Origin: Centropus unirufus
Lineage: Eukaryota; Chordata; Aves; Cuculiformes; Centropidae
Reading direction: 5' to 3'
NCBI GenBank assembly: GCA_013397695.1
Contig: VYZI01000130.1
Coordinates: 788,542-852,541, forward strand
Length of the DNA stretch: 64,000 nt
Part shown: in pieces, positions 37,671-51,031 of the stretch
Layout of the letters: the number at the start of each line of letters is the position of its first letter
How positions within the stretch are numbered: position 1 is the stretch's first letter
Notes under the pieces: model-generated
Database searches by the model: none
The model's input: only the letters and a program-made list of their open reading frames with translations
Told to the model about the DNA's origin: nothing
Program-made: the position numbers and the translations under genes

Positions 37671-39039
37671 AAGAACAGTTAAAAATGTGGACTGTCTTCC
37701 TGGCTGTGTGTGTCTTCATTTCTCCATCTATTTCATCCATATGCGTATATTTATAAATTTGCTTTTCCTTTAAACCTATCATTGCAAAGAAGCTGACCAT
37801 ATGAGGTTGAAGATTATCTTGGAGCACAGCAGCTTGGAAAAGCCTGGAAGGTTTCTGGGCTTAATCAGTTATCAATGTCTAGTTAAGGCACTTCATTTAA
37901 TTCTATCGTATATGAGCAAAAGGCTCTTGTTATGCAAGGAAAACATAAATAAAGTGCCGGAACAACTTTTGGTAGAAAAACCTAACTGGGGATGGGATGG
38001 CAATATATTAACCAACACCGGGTGATTTTCTAAAACATCCATGAGATGCTAAACAGGAATTCACTCAAGGTAGCTCTGTAATTTATTTCTTTCCACACAC
38101 CTCCTGACAAACCATTTTCAGCCTGCCTGAAATTCCAATATCTCAAACTGTGGGTTTCCATCCTTTCCCAGGAGTTAATATTGAAGGTCATATAAGTTTT
38201 TTCCTTTCTTTCTTGGCCCACTCCCCCAAACCTCTGAACCCTGATTTTACACCCAAACCACCCCTGACTATCACACTTCTTCTTTCTTCCCCAAAAGTAC
38301 ATACTGTTTTCTAGACTCCATCAGAGAACTGTGGTTCCCCCACAGTATATCCCTCCATCTTTAGGAAAAGTCTTACCTGTAGCACCTGCAGCCCATCACA
38401 GGTATTTTGTAACCTGGCAACCCATCACTCTTGAAGCACAAACTAGTGTTCATGTAGTATGGCGGTGAATTATATCGGGATAGATTCTATTATCTGGTCT
38501 TAAAAGATACTACTGCATATGTGTCACAATGTAAAAATCTTTGAAGAAACCTTAAAAAAAATCTACATCTAAAGACCTGGATGAATCAGTTGATTACAGG
38601 ATATTTCAATTACTTTGGCATTTTGTCAATGTTTTTTCTAGGACTTGTCTGCAATTGCAAGTCAATTCAAGCAGGGGTGGGCTGTTAATTTAAAATGAAA
38701 CAACTACTCCTGACTAACTTCACATACTCTTCTGCTGGAAAAACAGTGGTCTGCTTTTACTTAATAAATCCATCTGGAAAGTTTCCACTTCTCTATCTGA
38801 AAAACTTTAACAAAGCATTTCAAAGTAAATACTACCCTGTGGTGTTTTGCAGCAATATAAGATTTTCTGAATACTTTCATGTGTAAAAAAGCACTTTTCT
38901 TACAAATCCAAACCGAAGTAAGACCTACTCTGTGCCTACGCTTCCTAACTCAGTACTGTCTGCCAGCCCCACTGAAGGTTTCTTCACAGGTGCTGGTTTT
39001 TGTTGGTTTTTTTTCATTGAAATGAGATTTCATTTGTGC
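37671..39039. other. Non-genic stretch between CR1 fragments
   Basis: No gene or repeat recognised. Frames are short: 74 codons at 37801-38025 (+) and 90 at 38030-38302 (minus). They have no family motif. Confidence 0.5.
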
Positions 39040-39709
39040 CCCTGCAGAAAGGGGTCTGTCTGGGCATGCTGATCAACAACAGGCTCCACATGAACCAACA
39101 GTGAGCCCTGGCAGCCAAGAGGGCAAAACGCACCCTGGTGTGCAGCGCAGTACAGTGAGCCAGGCAAAAGAGGTGATTGTCCCATTTTATTCAGGACCAC
39201 TGAGGCCTCGTTTTGAATGTGTGCAGTTCTGAGCCTCACAACTTAAGAGGGATGTGGAAGTCCTTGAATGTGTCCAAAGGAGAGCAACAAACTGATGAAA
39301 GCATTGGAAGGCATGTCCTGTGAGGAGGGGCTAAGGACTGTGGTTTTGTCTAGATTGGAGGAAAGCAGACTGAGTGGTGATCTCAGTGCTCCACATCTTC
39401 CAGAGGAAGGGAAATGGAGAGGGAAGTGCTGATCTCCTTGTTATCCCATGACAGAAAAAGTAGGAATGGTTCAAAGCTGTGCCAGGGAGGTTTAGACTCA
39501 ACATTTAGAAGCATTTCTTTCCCTAGAGGGTGGTCTAATACAGGAAAAGGCTTCCTAGAGAGGTGGTCCATGCCCCCTGCCTGTCAGTGTTTAAGAGGCA
39601 CTTGGACAATGCCCGTCATAACAAGGTTTAACCCAGTCAGTCCTGAACTGATCAGGTAGTTGGATTAGGTGATCTTTGCAAGTCCCTTCCAAGTGAAACA
39701 GTCTATTCA
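39040..39709 (+). repeat. CR1-Y-like LINE 3' end in sense orientation
   Basis: Begins in the last part of ORF2. The translation reads LGMLINNRLHMNQQ, a stop in place of Cys, then ALAAKRAKRTL, matching CR1 'LGVLVDNRLNMSQQCALAAKRA'. The 3' UTR follows in order: tggaagtccttgaatgtgtc, gaggaggggctaaggact, ggaatggttcaaagctgtgc, gaggtttagactcaacattt, aggcttcctagagaggtggt, gtgtttaagaggcacttgga, caatgcccgtcataaca, and the terminal gttggattaggtgatctttg with ...gtctattc. The 'gacaatgcccttaataac'-type block is characteristic of avian CR1-Y. It is 5'-truncated, as is usual for CR1, and is the longest, cleanest copy here. Confidence 0.95.
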
Positions 39710-42700
39710 AGACCTCCTTTTTGTGGAAACTTTCAACAGACTAGTGGATACTATATTACTGCGTGATTTGCATATCAAAATTTCCTCGGGTTTAATTTAT
39801 GCCCATGCTCTTAATTTCCATCTCCTATCCCTCTTTGGGGCTAATTCCCTCCTGAAGTTTATGAGCTGAGATTAGTTCACTTTAGGTGCTTATGGACTCA
39901 TTTTGAACATGCCATTTTCTTTTCTTATAATTGAGTTGTTTTTTTCCATATGGAGCAATTTTTCACCATGAAGTACAGAACATCAGTGTGTGTCAGATAT
40001 CAGGATTTCATAACTCAGAGTAAAATTGCATAAATTGTGTTTAAGTATTATAATTGTGCCCAAAGGCCAAAGAGATAAAAACCAGTTTGGTGTTGTGTAA
40101 ATGGATAGATAATAATTGCTTATGTCCCAGAGGTTTTAAAATAATAATAATAAAAAAAGTCGTTTTAACTTAATTGGAAATAATTAATATTTATTACTTT
40201 TAACATCAAAATCCCAGGCTGGGATCTGTTTTCTCTACCTCACTTCCCATCCTATATTCCTGTCTGCTTACTCAGTCCACCTGAGAAATAGTAGGTAGAA
40301 ATACTGCTTTAATCAGCAATTTTAGGGTATGCTAAGAATATTCCTAACTGGGAATAGTAAAGATTGTCAGATTCAAATATCTATTACCTGCTACAGTGCA
40401 ATGAGGCTGATGATGTTCGTGCAGGTACTGCAGACATATATGAGACTATCCAAACTCATATGAGTGAAAGTAGCTATCGGTGATTTGCCCACTGAAGCAG
40501 AGAATTGATCTTTGCTTTCCATGTGTTTAGGGACCCTTTAGAACTAAAGTAGCACTGAAAATTTGGGTTGAATTAAATGTAATAACTTTAGTAAAATTAT
40601 TTCTTTGATATGTATGCAATATTGTGAGAGATATTATGATGATAGGAACTGTTGCCCAGTGAACCAAACATTAACATTTCTGTAGTAGCCAACATTTAAT
40701 GTTTTAAGCAGGATTGCCTCTTTTTTCCTTTGTGTGTGTGTTCTTGCAATGCACTTTCTGTCTAGAGAGAATACATTCTAAAAGATGCCATGCTGGCCAG
40801 AAGTCTGTCTATCCTTGTACCTGCCAACAGTAAGGGTAAGGGTATAAGAAACAAGGTAAATATTTTTCATAATATTGCATTCTTTTTGTAATTGAGGCTT
40901 CTTGATCTGAAGCCGGTTGAGTTCGTGATGTTTAACAACCAGTAGTATACTGACTAGACATCAGTTTGTTAACTCTGGGCTCTGTGACATCCTGTCACAA
41001 TGAGCTCCCTAGCTTTGATGTCTAGTGTTTTTACTGGGGCATCCTTATTTTCTTCTGAAAAACAGTGACACAGAATTCCTTATGCATCCTCTTCACCTCA
41101 CCTTTCATTTCACAAAGCTCTACAGTAGCTAGTTGATGAGTCCTGGTGTTTCAGTATCTTCTAGCGTAAAATCTCATTGATATCTTTGATCCTCCTTTTG
41201 AGGTGGAGGGTCAAAACTACCTGCTGGACTTCACCCCGATATAATACAGGACTGGGGACGAAGTTTACTGCCCATGGTGGGTTATGTGATGAAGTTGCCT
41301 TGGCTGTACCAAGTTCACACTTAGTCTGCATGGTGTCACTTGCCTTGTGCTAAGAAGACATACATCAGTCTGCTAAAGATAACAGAATTCTCAGTGCTAT
41401 ATTGGGGTTGGAAACAGAAACTAGAGTTAGTAGGAGGGCCAGAAGCTTCTTTAGGTTTCTGAAGGTGAGGACACTAGTCAAAATTTGAAAGCACTATGAG
41501 TTTATATAGTGGCATAACAATATTTTTTTGTTTGCTGTCCCATCATTGACAACTCCCACTACCCTACTTGGCCTTTATTTTGGATGACTTCTGTGCAACT
41601 AGTTGATGATGTTGTGAAGTCTTCCATAATTAACTGCACAAAGCAGCAGTTATGTCTAAAGGAGTTATTACCATACAGGAAAAGGTGGTTATTAAAGGTA
41701 TGCTGCTGCATACACAGGTTGTTTTTTAACTCTCTGCGCATCATTACTAAGGCTGAATTGTAGCAGATTTTTTAATCTGGTCACCAGGTCTCATGAACTT
41801 CCTCCACAATTCTTCACTGTCAACTCCAAAATGATATCCTGAGTATTTTTATAATATAATTGAATTTTCATGTAGCACCGCTCTTTCTCATTTACTAAAG
41901 ATATGTGAATATCTTGAACCACATCAGCATGAGGCTGGAGAACAGGGACAGCTGGGGAAAATGATGAGAGTCCTAGATGACTTGGTTTTGGAGCAAGGAA
42001 CTGGATCTCATAGTCAGGACAAACTAAGGACATTGAAGCTTGATGATGATTCTAACAGAGAGGAAAACCAGAGGGTTGGCGGAGTCAGTCAGTATCTGTT
42101 CTACAACACACCATTGAAGAAGATGATTGGATCAGGCCAGAGCAAGGTTTGTTTCAAGTTAAACCAGGCTATTGTAAGACAAGGCAAAAACTAAGGGGGA
42201 GTACTTATCTGGCAGTGTTACATTTATGGTCACGTTTCCTGTCTACTGGGATTATCCTGATAGAGCAGGACACAGCCCTATATTTCACTAATGAGGTTAA
42301 TCAAGACCTTGGGAAATGGGTAGAGACATGGTCTACAGTGTTAGGTTATACACACAGGGTCTGGTATCAAACCATTACAGCGATACTTGCAAAACTCCTC
42401 TGGCAAATGCTAAATCAGGGACCACTTATTCCTATCTCTTGTTATTAATCCATGGAGGGATTTAGATTCTTTAGAAAATTCTGGTGAGGCAAATGATGCC
42501 TTTCAATTTCTACAATAATAATTTGCAGTCCCCAAATGTACTATTTGATTTTTCCCATTCTTGCTGACATATTGTCAAATTATTTTAATAATGATAAAAT
42601 TATGCAGCTATTAAAGAAATAGGAAAACAAATAATCAATGCTGAGCCATATTGACTGCCTGTGCTCCTTTATTCAACAATAAATTGCTCAAATTGAAGAA

Positions 42701-45206
42701 CATATCCATGTTTTTTGTCTTCATTTTTAAAAATTTGCCCTGATTTAGATATTCCATACATTTTTGCTGCAGGGATATATGAAGAGAGATAGAGCTTTCA
42801 AGATATTCTCTGTGTTCTGAGTTTCAGTGAAAGCTAATATAACTGTTATTTGTTAGAAGGAGTTTTGTTTTCAATTCATCACGTAAATGAATGATACCCT
42901 TTTCTGTAATAATCTAGGTTTTTCAGATATAAGGCTTTTTAGAGAAACAAAACACTAGGAATTACATGGATACAGGTGTGCGATGGAAATTCTTAATCAC
43001 TGCTGACTATTTTCTTTTGTATGCTCCTATAAGGCAGTTAGATTTCCTATGGGATCAATAAATTTGAACTAAAGGCAATAATTATGAGACATATTTGACA
43101 AGGGAAGTGGGTAGAAAAATGTTTCAACCTGCAACAATTGACTAATTGTCCACAGAGATCCGCTATTAAAAAAAGTTTTTGGGTCATGAATGAGAAAATC
43201 CACCCTTAAAAACCTTGCCATGTAAACCTAATAGAGGAGGACAGAAGAAATTGTCTCTTGGGGTGGTTTAAGATGCCATCACTCTACAGATGTGGTAGGA
43301 GGGATGGACATGCTTTTTCCCTTGTGTATTCACAGGGACTTGTAGAAGCAAGACCAGCTCCTGCCACCATGGCAGTGTGATTCTGCCCTGCAAGAAGACT
43401 TCCCAGACTAGAAGGCTTTACTCCCTGTGTCTGGTGGATTTGCACCATACTGAAGAAGTAAAACAACCTGAGAGATAAAGTGACATCAACACAGTGTCTC
43501 TTCCCTTTCCTAAGGAACAGGCTAAATTTTCCAGCCCTCAGCTGAAAAAAAATTGTGTTGATGCAGATTACAGTAGCTTAGCTGAGTGCAGCCTTGTTCG
43601 GGAAACACAGGCTACATCTACACCAGTAAGAAAAACAGACTAAACATCACCAACTAGTCCAGCACAGTTTGCACCGAAACAAATACTCTCACCTCTTAAA
43701 TCAGGGAGGCCGTAGCCAAACTGCATTTTGGTGATGTTCATTGGGTTCCATCAGCCATAGAACTTTGCCTAGGTATTGTCCAGCCAGAGTTGAAACATCT
43801 CAGGGAATTTGCTGCTGCTGAAATAATATGAACTATTGTGCAATTCTCAGACAGTTCCCAGGCTCTGCTGGTTGACTGTCATGGACACAGCTCCAGGTGC
43901 TGAGTGGAGTCTGTACACCTGCACGGGCCAGGTCATTGGCTGGCAGAGCCTTGCTCTGGATGTAGCAGAAACACCTCAGCGTGGCACATGGCTCCACTTC
44001 TGAGACTGGACACAGCCCGTGTGGCCCCTGTTTCTTGGTACTTGATAGGGTAGGGGGCTGGAAATGTGCCGGCTGCCTCACCTAAAAAGGTCTGACAGGC
44101 TTTTGGGATTTGCAGCAATAAATAGTTCCATGAGGCACCCATGGAAGGAAATTGATTTTTCATTAAGCATTTCCTAGCCCATTTTCAATAACAGGCAAAT
44201 TCATGATAAACCGAGTTTGTTGTTAGATAAGTTATAAACAGAGAAAAGGACTACATTTGTCAAATTGGTGATTTTCTACCAATTCCTCACTTGGCTGCAA
44301 TTCTCAGCTATATCCCAGCTGTCCTGAGGATTAATTAGTTAATATTTATGGAGCACTGTGAAGAGGAAGACTGCTAGAATGGTGCTAAATGTTTTATTTA
44401 CATGCTTTATAAGCAGCAGCTCAGCAGTCCCACATGGGGTTCAGCCTATCCCTGTGTTCACAGATTTCCACTGCAGGTTGAATCAGGATGGCTTTTATCA
44501 TGATGTAATGTATTTTTATTGTGGTACTGGAGCAAATGTATCCTCTAAATTATGTGATTAGTTTCACTACAGTTCACTCTTCAGAATAACTATCACAAAG
44601 CGTGAGACTTTGAAAGCATTGCCAAATTTAAATTTAGACTTCAGTCTATGATTTCATGTAAAAAATTTATGCACAGCCTCATTTGTCAGGCAGCATTATT
44701 GATTTTATAATGTGTAATGTTTTCCTTATTGAAAAAGTGTTCCCAGGCCTGAGCTTATTAACACAGTGTTGATTACTCTTTGGGGGCAAGCAAACGGTTT
44801 TTCCATTTATTAAAGATGATAAGAAATGGGAAATCATGGATTTTATATACACATTATGTGAACAAAAATTATGGTTACTGATTAAATAATATGAGGCTTT
44901 CAAATTAAAGTATAACACAATGCTTCCCCTTTACACAGTTGAATAAGTTACTAGAAAGTCCTCTTGTAGTTTACACACCTATTAACAGTATAACTTTTCC
45001 CACTCTCTTACTGTAAAGTTAGCCTAAATGCAGAATATTGCATATGTCTTTTCAGCAATTCTTGCATCAGCTGAAATGATAACTCACTGCTTGAGATATC
45101 ATCATGATGCCCATAACGAGCAGATTCAGACACGCCAGAGGATTACAGTTTTTGGAAATAAACCGCAAGAGAGCAGAAGACTTCTAAGAAATCTATAATT
45201 GAAGGT

Positions 45207-45237
45207 GGGATTTTGGGAGGAGGGAGAGGGTATTGGG
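45207..45237 (+). other. G-quadruplex motif
   Basis: Five GGG runs (45207, 45215, 45222, 45228 and 45235) are separated by 5, 4, 3 and 4 bases. This satisfies the usual four-run, loop of at most 7, quadruplex pattern with a spare run. Folding is predicted only. Confidence 0.6.
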
Positions 45238-47139
45238 TTTTAGTGTTTTTTTCTTTTCTTAAAGACAGGTATGGGATTTAGATACCATATATATAGCTTG
45301 CTTGGCTCAGGGTGATCTCTCTTTACTAGCTCTTCCTGTAAACTCCATAATGCTGCAATAGTGTAAAGTCGCAATATTAAATCAAAAAGGTACAGATCAA
45401 GCTTCTGCCCCGACTGGAGTCAATGCCTTAACACTTCTGACTTCAGCATGACCAAGTCTTCCTTTGTTACTTTTCCATGACACTGCTCAGCAGGCAGTCA
45501 GTCCTGCAAACACTGAGGTACAGTCAGTTCTCATTTCCTTCTCATTCAGATGAAGATACATATAGGGGAAATGCTCAGTTAATGTTTTTCCCTAAAAGCT
45601 GTCTCATTTGCACATTCTAGTCTCCAGTAGGGAAATTGCTGGCAAAACTCCTATGTAGTGTAAACACATAAACAGGTTTTGCAGCAATTAATATTGGTCA
45701 AGTTTCAAGACTATCCCTGTATCTCTGTTCTTTTGGAATCCATTATCAACTTTTTCATTGTTAATACACCACTCAGTTTGGCTTTGTAGGCTGCCCATAA
45801 ACTCCTTCTGCAATGCCATGTTCATGTTTATATCCCAAGTCTTCCTGTCTTGCCAGAGCTGCCTGTGGAAATACGTGTTACTTTCAAAATACGTAGCACT
45901 GAGTTATTACGTTGCAAGGTTGGTAGTGGCTGAACAGGCAGCTTCTTAGAAGTAATTCTCCATGTCCTATTCTCCTTGATAGCTCAGGGTCTTGGTCTCC
46001 TCTGGAGACTTACTGGCAGATGGTGGTAAAGCTGAAATTAGCTGAAATCTTGCACTCTTCCAATGATTATCTTCCTCCCTGGAATGGGTCTTGGGCAGGC
46101 ACAGCAGGGAATTCATTGCAATATCTTCTTGGAGTTTTCAGCCTACTTTCCTGCTTAAGTCCATTTGGATTTTTAATTATCTTTCAGATCCTCTTTTCAT
46201 TTTGCTTGCTTAGAAATGCAGAATGAAGCCTACCCTCTGTTTTCCATCCAATTCGCTCACAGTCGTCTGTCGCAATTATTGTACTATAATCCTCTCTCTC
46301 TGTTTTAATCCTTTTCTATAGTCAGTTTATTTCAGAATTAGGATTCTTATCCTTTGATCTATTAATTTACAGTTTAACCTTATGCTCTTTCTGCTTTTTA
46401 TTTGGGGCATTACTGAGGATTGCTTAAGTGGGGAGGAGAAGGTAAAGCGGGGCCTTTGTATTACATGTTAAGGATCTCTAAAAGTAAGGCATTAGGGGAG
46501 TCCTCCAAACAGGTGGCTACTGGGAGGAAAATGCAATTTGGATATGGATTTAAAACCTGCAAAGTAAGGAAACCAGAAATGAAAGACGTGGGCCACATTC
46601 CTCTGATGTTCATTCATTGAATGAGACATATTATGGTTAAAATTGCTGAATAGCATCAAATATAGTACAGCTGATATATTTTGAAAAGCAAAAATTTCCT
46701 TCTCTCAACACATACGCCGTATCCTCTAAATTGTTCTGATTTTGACCAAAGTGAATATTCTTACTTTTGTCTCAAATTCTTGAAAATGAAAACCAACCTT
46801 TTTATTTTTTTTTCTTCTAGTTTTTTTTTTTTTTTCAAAGGCTGAGAAACACTTGGGAATGAAGAGAAACTTTAAATTGAACAAAACTTTTCCTTTCAAG
46901 CTGAAAAATCTATGCTTTGAAAGAGCCTGTGTTTTGGAAGTAACAATCTTAACGGTAATATTGTTTAACAGAAAATGGAGGAGCACGCAAAGATCTAAAG
47001 ATAGCATGGTTGCCTGAGTGGACAGGACAGAAGGAGTTCTACCCAGTTAAAATGGGTGGACCTAGCACAAGTGCTGACCTATTCCAGAAATGTGTATCTG
47101 TTTTTCTTTATTTCCTTTTAGGTGCAGCTGTTGGTATCC

Positions 47140-47177
47140 TTTTGGGGGGGCAGAAGGGAAAAGCAGTGAGGGTGGGA
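47140..47177 (+). other. Weak G-rich motif
   Basis: A GGGGGGG run followed by GGG, GGG and GGG, with one loop of about 11 bases. This is outside the strict quadruplex definition. Confidence 0.3.
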
Positions 47178-49353
47178 CAAGGCAAGGGTTCATGTTTGGA
47201 TTGGCAGAGATGTCCACATGGAAAGGGTTTCAAGAACCCTGAAATTAATTACTGCTTTAGCTACATACTTCCCATACAATGAAGCAGTTTCACGATTCAA
47301 ATTCTCCCCTCCAAAATGGGAATAACTCATTCCTTGCTTAGAGATGTCCTGCAAAAGGGTAAACCCATCACATTACAGTGAGAGAGGCCTCTGAAAAAAT
47401 CTACTCAGGATTGCTAACGCTACCTGACCTCATCAAAAACCTAGGCAGAACACATGGTCTTCTTAGAGCAGTGTACAGGTATGATTTTGAAGAAAAAATA
47501 ATGCCAGTATAGGATTATTAAAGTAAATAATAAAATAGAAAAGAAAAAAAAATGCTGCAAAGATTATATGAAAATGATAGTAGCAGCTTCTTACGAGTCT
47601 CTGCAATCTGTCATGTAAATAGAAAAGATACAGACATCTGCAAAGAACTTCTAGTACATATGGGGACACATTTCAGATTGTCTATCTTGCATCCAAAACA
47701 TTGCACTGTGTTCCTTTCATATTGGTGTGTTAGCAGCAAGAGAAAGTGAGAAAAGCTGCAGTCACCAGCCTCAATTAGCTTGCATAAATCAAGTGTATTT
47801 CAAAGTTTGTCTTTAATGACTTAATTATTTACCCATCTGACCCACTGTGCTCTAAAAGTATGTGACTAGAGGTGAGCAACACAGCCACACCCCTCCACAG
47901 GAAGAAACTAGCTTGACAAAATATCAGGGAGAGAAAAAGAGTGCTTCAAAATCAGCTCTTTGTAGTCAGTTCCTGAGGGGAAAAATAAAAAATAAAAAAA
48001 AAAAGTAAATTTGCTTATCCAGATAAAATTGGTGCCATTTCAAAAAATATAAAATCCCCCCAAAAATGAAAATACAAGTGGATCAGTTTCTTTTAAGTCA
48101 CATCTTCAATTTTGAAAAATGTTGTGGCTTAGTCTTAAAAAGCCTTGCCTGTAGTGAATTGTAAATATTTTAAATCATCACAGACAGTTCCAGTAGTTTC
48201 ATTTCATTTATCTGATGCTTTTTTTTCCAAAGCACTGTAATGTCTGAAAACCCTGATGCTATGATGAATGCTGATGCTTCAATAGATATATAAATCTATA
48301 CATGCAAAATTATTCTCTGATGGAAAGCCTTACTGGTTGTTGCCCTCTCTGGTGTGATTTTCTGCTGTAGTGATGCCAGTGGTCAATGCAAAATAAGAGT
48401 GATCTCTCCTTATCTGTACACAAACTGCACATGGATTTCCATATTTTTTGTCACAGTTGCTATAAACATTAAAGCAAGTTCCCAGATTTTAACTACTTGA
48501 AAACTGCCAACAAAGACAGAATTCTGCTGAGCTTTGAAGCTGGCTGTGACTTCTGTTTCTGGGCCAAGTGGTCTTCATGAGTGTGAGGAGGGATTGCGCT
48601 GAGCAACATTTGTTTTTTCTACTCTGAAAATGTTGGTGGTCAGCTGTTGGGGGTTTTTTTTCATGTTATTCTGCAGCGACTGGAGAACCATTAGTAGTGT
48701 GCATAGTCCTACTTTATAGTGTATAAACACTCAAGGAGATTGGAAAAGATGTCCTGTAGTCTAGCCTGTTATTGATGTGTCTGCTTCTTTAAAAGGTTGA
48801 CCTATTTAACGATCAATTCTGTGCGAGAAATGTTTTTTGAAATGAGTGCTGTGATATTCTTCTGATTTTGATTCTCTTAACCCCCCTGTAAAGTAATAGA
48901 GATATAAATATTAAAGATCCCATTTCCTTTACAGCTTGGATTGATTGGGGGTGGAACTCTGATGGCCAAGGTGATTCATTCCCCCGAACCAAAGAAAATC
49001 ACCCTCTGATAGAATAATAGAGTACAACAGAACCGATTAGTACACGCATGATCACTGATACCAGCCTAAAACCCAGTTTGTTATGGTGTTAGGATTCAGA
49101 TAGCTAATCTGCATAAGGGAGAGCTGTGGATTTTTCTCTGCAGATCATGCTTTCTGCTCCTTACTTTCACCCTTCTCTATTAGGCTTCCCCCTGAGATGT
49201 TATTGGATCTTAGTTTTGCATTTGAGCTCCAAGTAAACAGAATTCCTTAGTAGAGATCTTAGACTCAAGAATTTGTCATGTGGGTTTGACTGTGATCCAG
49301 GAGCTAATACTAAAAAGGGCACGTTCTAGAATGATTGTAAATCTAAGTGCTGA

Positions 49354-49376
49354 ATTCATTAATTCATTAATTCATT
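49354..49376. repeat. Short ATTCATTA tandem repeat
   Basis: Nearly three 8-bp units, attcatta, attcatta and attcatt. Confidence 0.85.
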
Positions 49377-50257
49377 CTTTGCCAAAGGGTGTATCTGGTA
49401 AAAAAGAGAATGGGGGTAGAAATAATTCTTGATCTTTCCTCATGCTTGTTTTTTTTAAAAAAAAAGAAAAGAAAGGCTTTGATGGCTTAGCATCTTTGAG
49501 TGGAATGTAATTTAACAGTGTTTTTTTCCTATTAACTATGAGAATTACAGGATCGCGTTGCATGCCAGGGCAGCAGTGAAATTGTTCTAATGAATATACC
49601 CATTCAGCTGTGGGTTCTATTGTACAGCCAAATGGCAATTGTCTGAGTTCCAGAAATAATCTGAAAGGCTGAGTTGTTTAAAAATATGGTATTTCCTCTT
49701 TTATTTCCAAATTCTTTGGCTTGAACACCTCTATTCTTTTCAACTGCTTGTATTCATGTTCATGAATTTATATGACCTAGAAACCTTCTCTTACTTTAAG
49801 TATTTTTCTTATGCTTCAGTTGCTTGAGACATCCGAAAGTGATGTACAGTGATGAACCGACTTTCTTCATACTGTAATTGGTTATAGCCAGAGAATGTGA
49901 AACGTGAAAATGTAAATGCTGAATAATCTCACACAGTACAGTTTATCTTCTAAAAAAGATATTCATCTGACTGAGAGCCTGGGAGGGAGGATATAAGAAA
50001 ACCAATCACACAATACAACATTTTTTCACTATGGCTCACTGTGTGTTTTTAGTGTCACAGGGACATGTCTAAAACAAACAAACTTAGCCACTCAAAGATG
50101 CGTCAAGGTTTTATGCTGCCTATCACTAGAGTGTCAATGTTATACTCCTGCTAAAAAATGTGAATGGTTGTCTTCCTTTGAATTAATGGGATGAAAAATA
50201 TGAAATCACTCGCAGTTTGTAGTACCTTTAAGGTTTATAAACATAACATCACCAAGT

Positions 50258-50570
50258 ACAGGGGGATGATGATTTCCTACTACTGCTGGCCACACTATTT
50301 CTGATACAAGCCAGCATGCTATTGGTCTTCTTGGCCACCTGGGCACACTGCTGGCTCATATTCAGGTGGCTATCAACCAACATACTCAGGTCCTTTTCCA
50401 CTAGGCAGTTTTCCAGGCATTTGTCCCCAAGCCGGTAACATTCTGTGGGGTTGCTCTGACCCAAGTGCAGGACCTGAAACTGAGCTTTGTTGAAGCCCAT
50501 ACAGTTGGCATCAGCCCATCAGTCCAGCCTGTCCAGATCCCTCTGTAGAGCCTTCCTGCCCTCAAGAAAG
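50258..50570 (-). pseudogene. CR1 LINE ORF2 C-terminal fragment (antisense)
   Basis: The minus strand reads ALQRDLDRLD, a stop where CR1 has Arg, then WADANCMGFNKAQFQVLHLG, followed by YRLGDKCLENCLVEKDL, LVDSHLNMSQQCAQVAKK and CIRNSVAS. This is the CR1 ORF2 C-terminus ('LDRLDRWAE.N.M.FNKAKCQVLHLG', 'LVD..LNMSQQCA.VAKKAN'). The frame stays open from the stop to SSSRKSSSP, where loss of one base shifts it out of 'SREVI.PLYSALV'. It is truncated on both sides and lacks the 3' UTR and tail. Similarity to avian consensus is high, so it is of moderate to young age. Confidence 0.95.
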
Positions 50571-51000
50571 CAAAGATTATGCAGATACACAGGGAGACAT
50601 ACATATCTACATATGCTCGACAATTTATTTTTCATTAAAAGCTTTGTGTAAAGTCAGGAAACCAACTACCCTTTTCTACTAAGATGACCTGTGTGATATG
50701 GCTAGAAACAGTATAGCATTTCCTACATTGTAAGGTCAGTGGGTCTCAATACATTTTCAGTCCAGTTATCCCTGTGGCTGGTTGGCAGTTTGTCCTTCTT
50801 GAAGACTTCGTTTCCTAGGCTAGTCTGCCAAGGATAAAATTGCCTGTTGATAATGTGGCAATTTGTTTAGGAATTGGATTAAAGTCACCAGTTTTTTCCT
50901 GTTATTGTCCGTCATAAAAGTGTTAGAATAATACCTTTAAATCACAAGCAAATCCATAGTAAGGCAGAGGTGAAAGATTTCCTATTTCAGACAATTCTAC
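50571..51000. other. Non-genic stretch
   Basis: No gene or repeat recognised to the right of the CR1 fragment. Confidence 0.4.
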
Positions 51001-51002
51001 CA

Positions 51003-51031
51003 TTCTATATCTATATCTATTCTATATTCTA
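51003..51031. repeat. Short TCTATA-type simple repeat
   Basis: tctatatctatatctat followed by a second imperfect tctatattcta segment. Confidence 0.75.

Larger units (their letters stand above)
39710..50257. other. Long stretch without genes or recognised transposons
   Basis: No coding exon or repeat family recognised over about 10.5 kb. A GC-richer patch lies at about 43.25-44.1 kb; its open frames (minus 43833-44081, 82 codons; minus 43933-44163, 76 codons) are motif-free. T tracts occur around 46800-46835. The frame at 42149-42448 (+, 99 codons) has no recognised family. Simple structures inside it are listed separately. Confidence 0.55.

Noticed and set aside
41040..41120. Faint similarity to the CR1 internal linker
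   Set aside because: The match covers only one short block and could be coincidental.
43605..43640. ggctacatctacaccagtaa resembling a MITE terminus (gtctacac type)
   Set aside because: No inverted partner found within 1 kb, so there is not enough to call an element.
43250..44110. GC-richer patch considered as CpG island, LTR or exon cluster
   Set aside because: CpG dinucleotides are still sparse, no LTR ends or primer-binding site were seen, and no frame carries a motif.
48735..48900. Faint CR1 3' UTR-like wording (ggaaaagatgtcctgtagtc)
   Set aside because: Only one short block fits, and the following sequence does not keep CR1 order.
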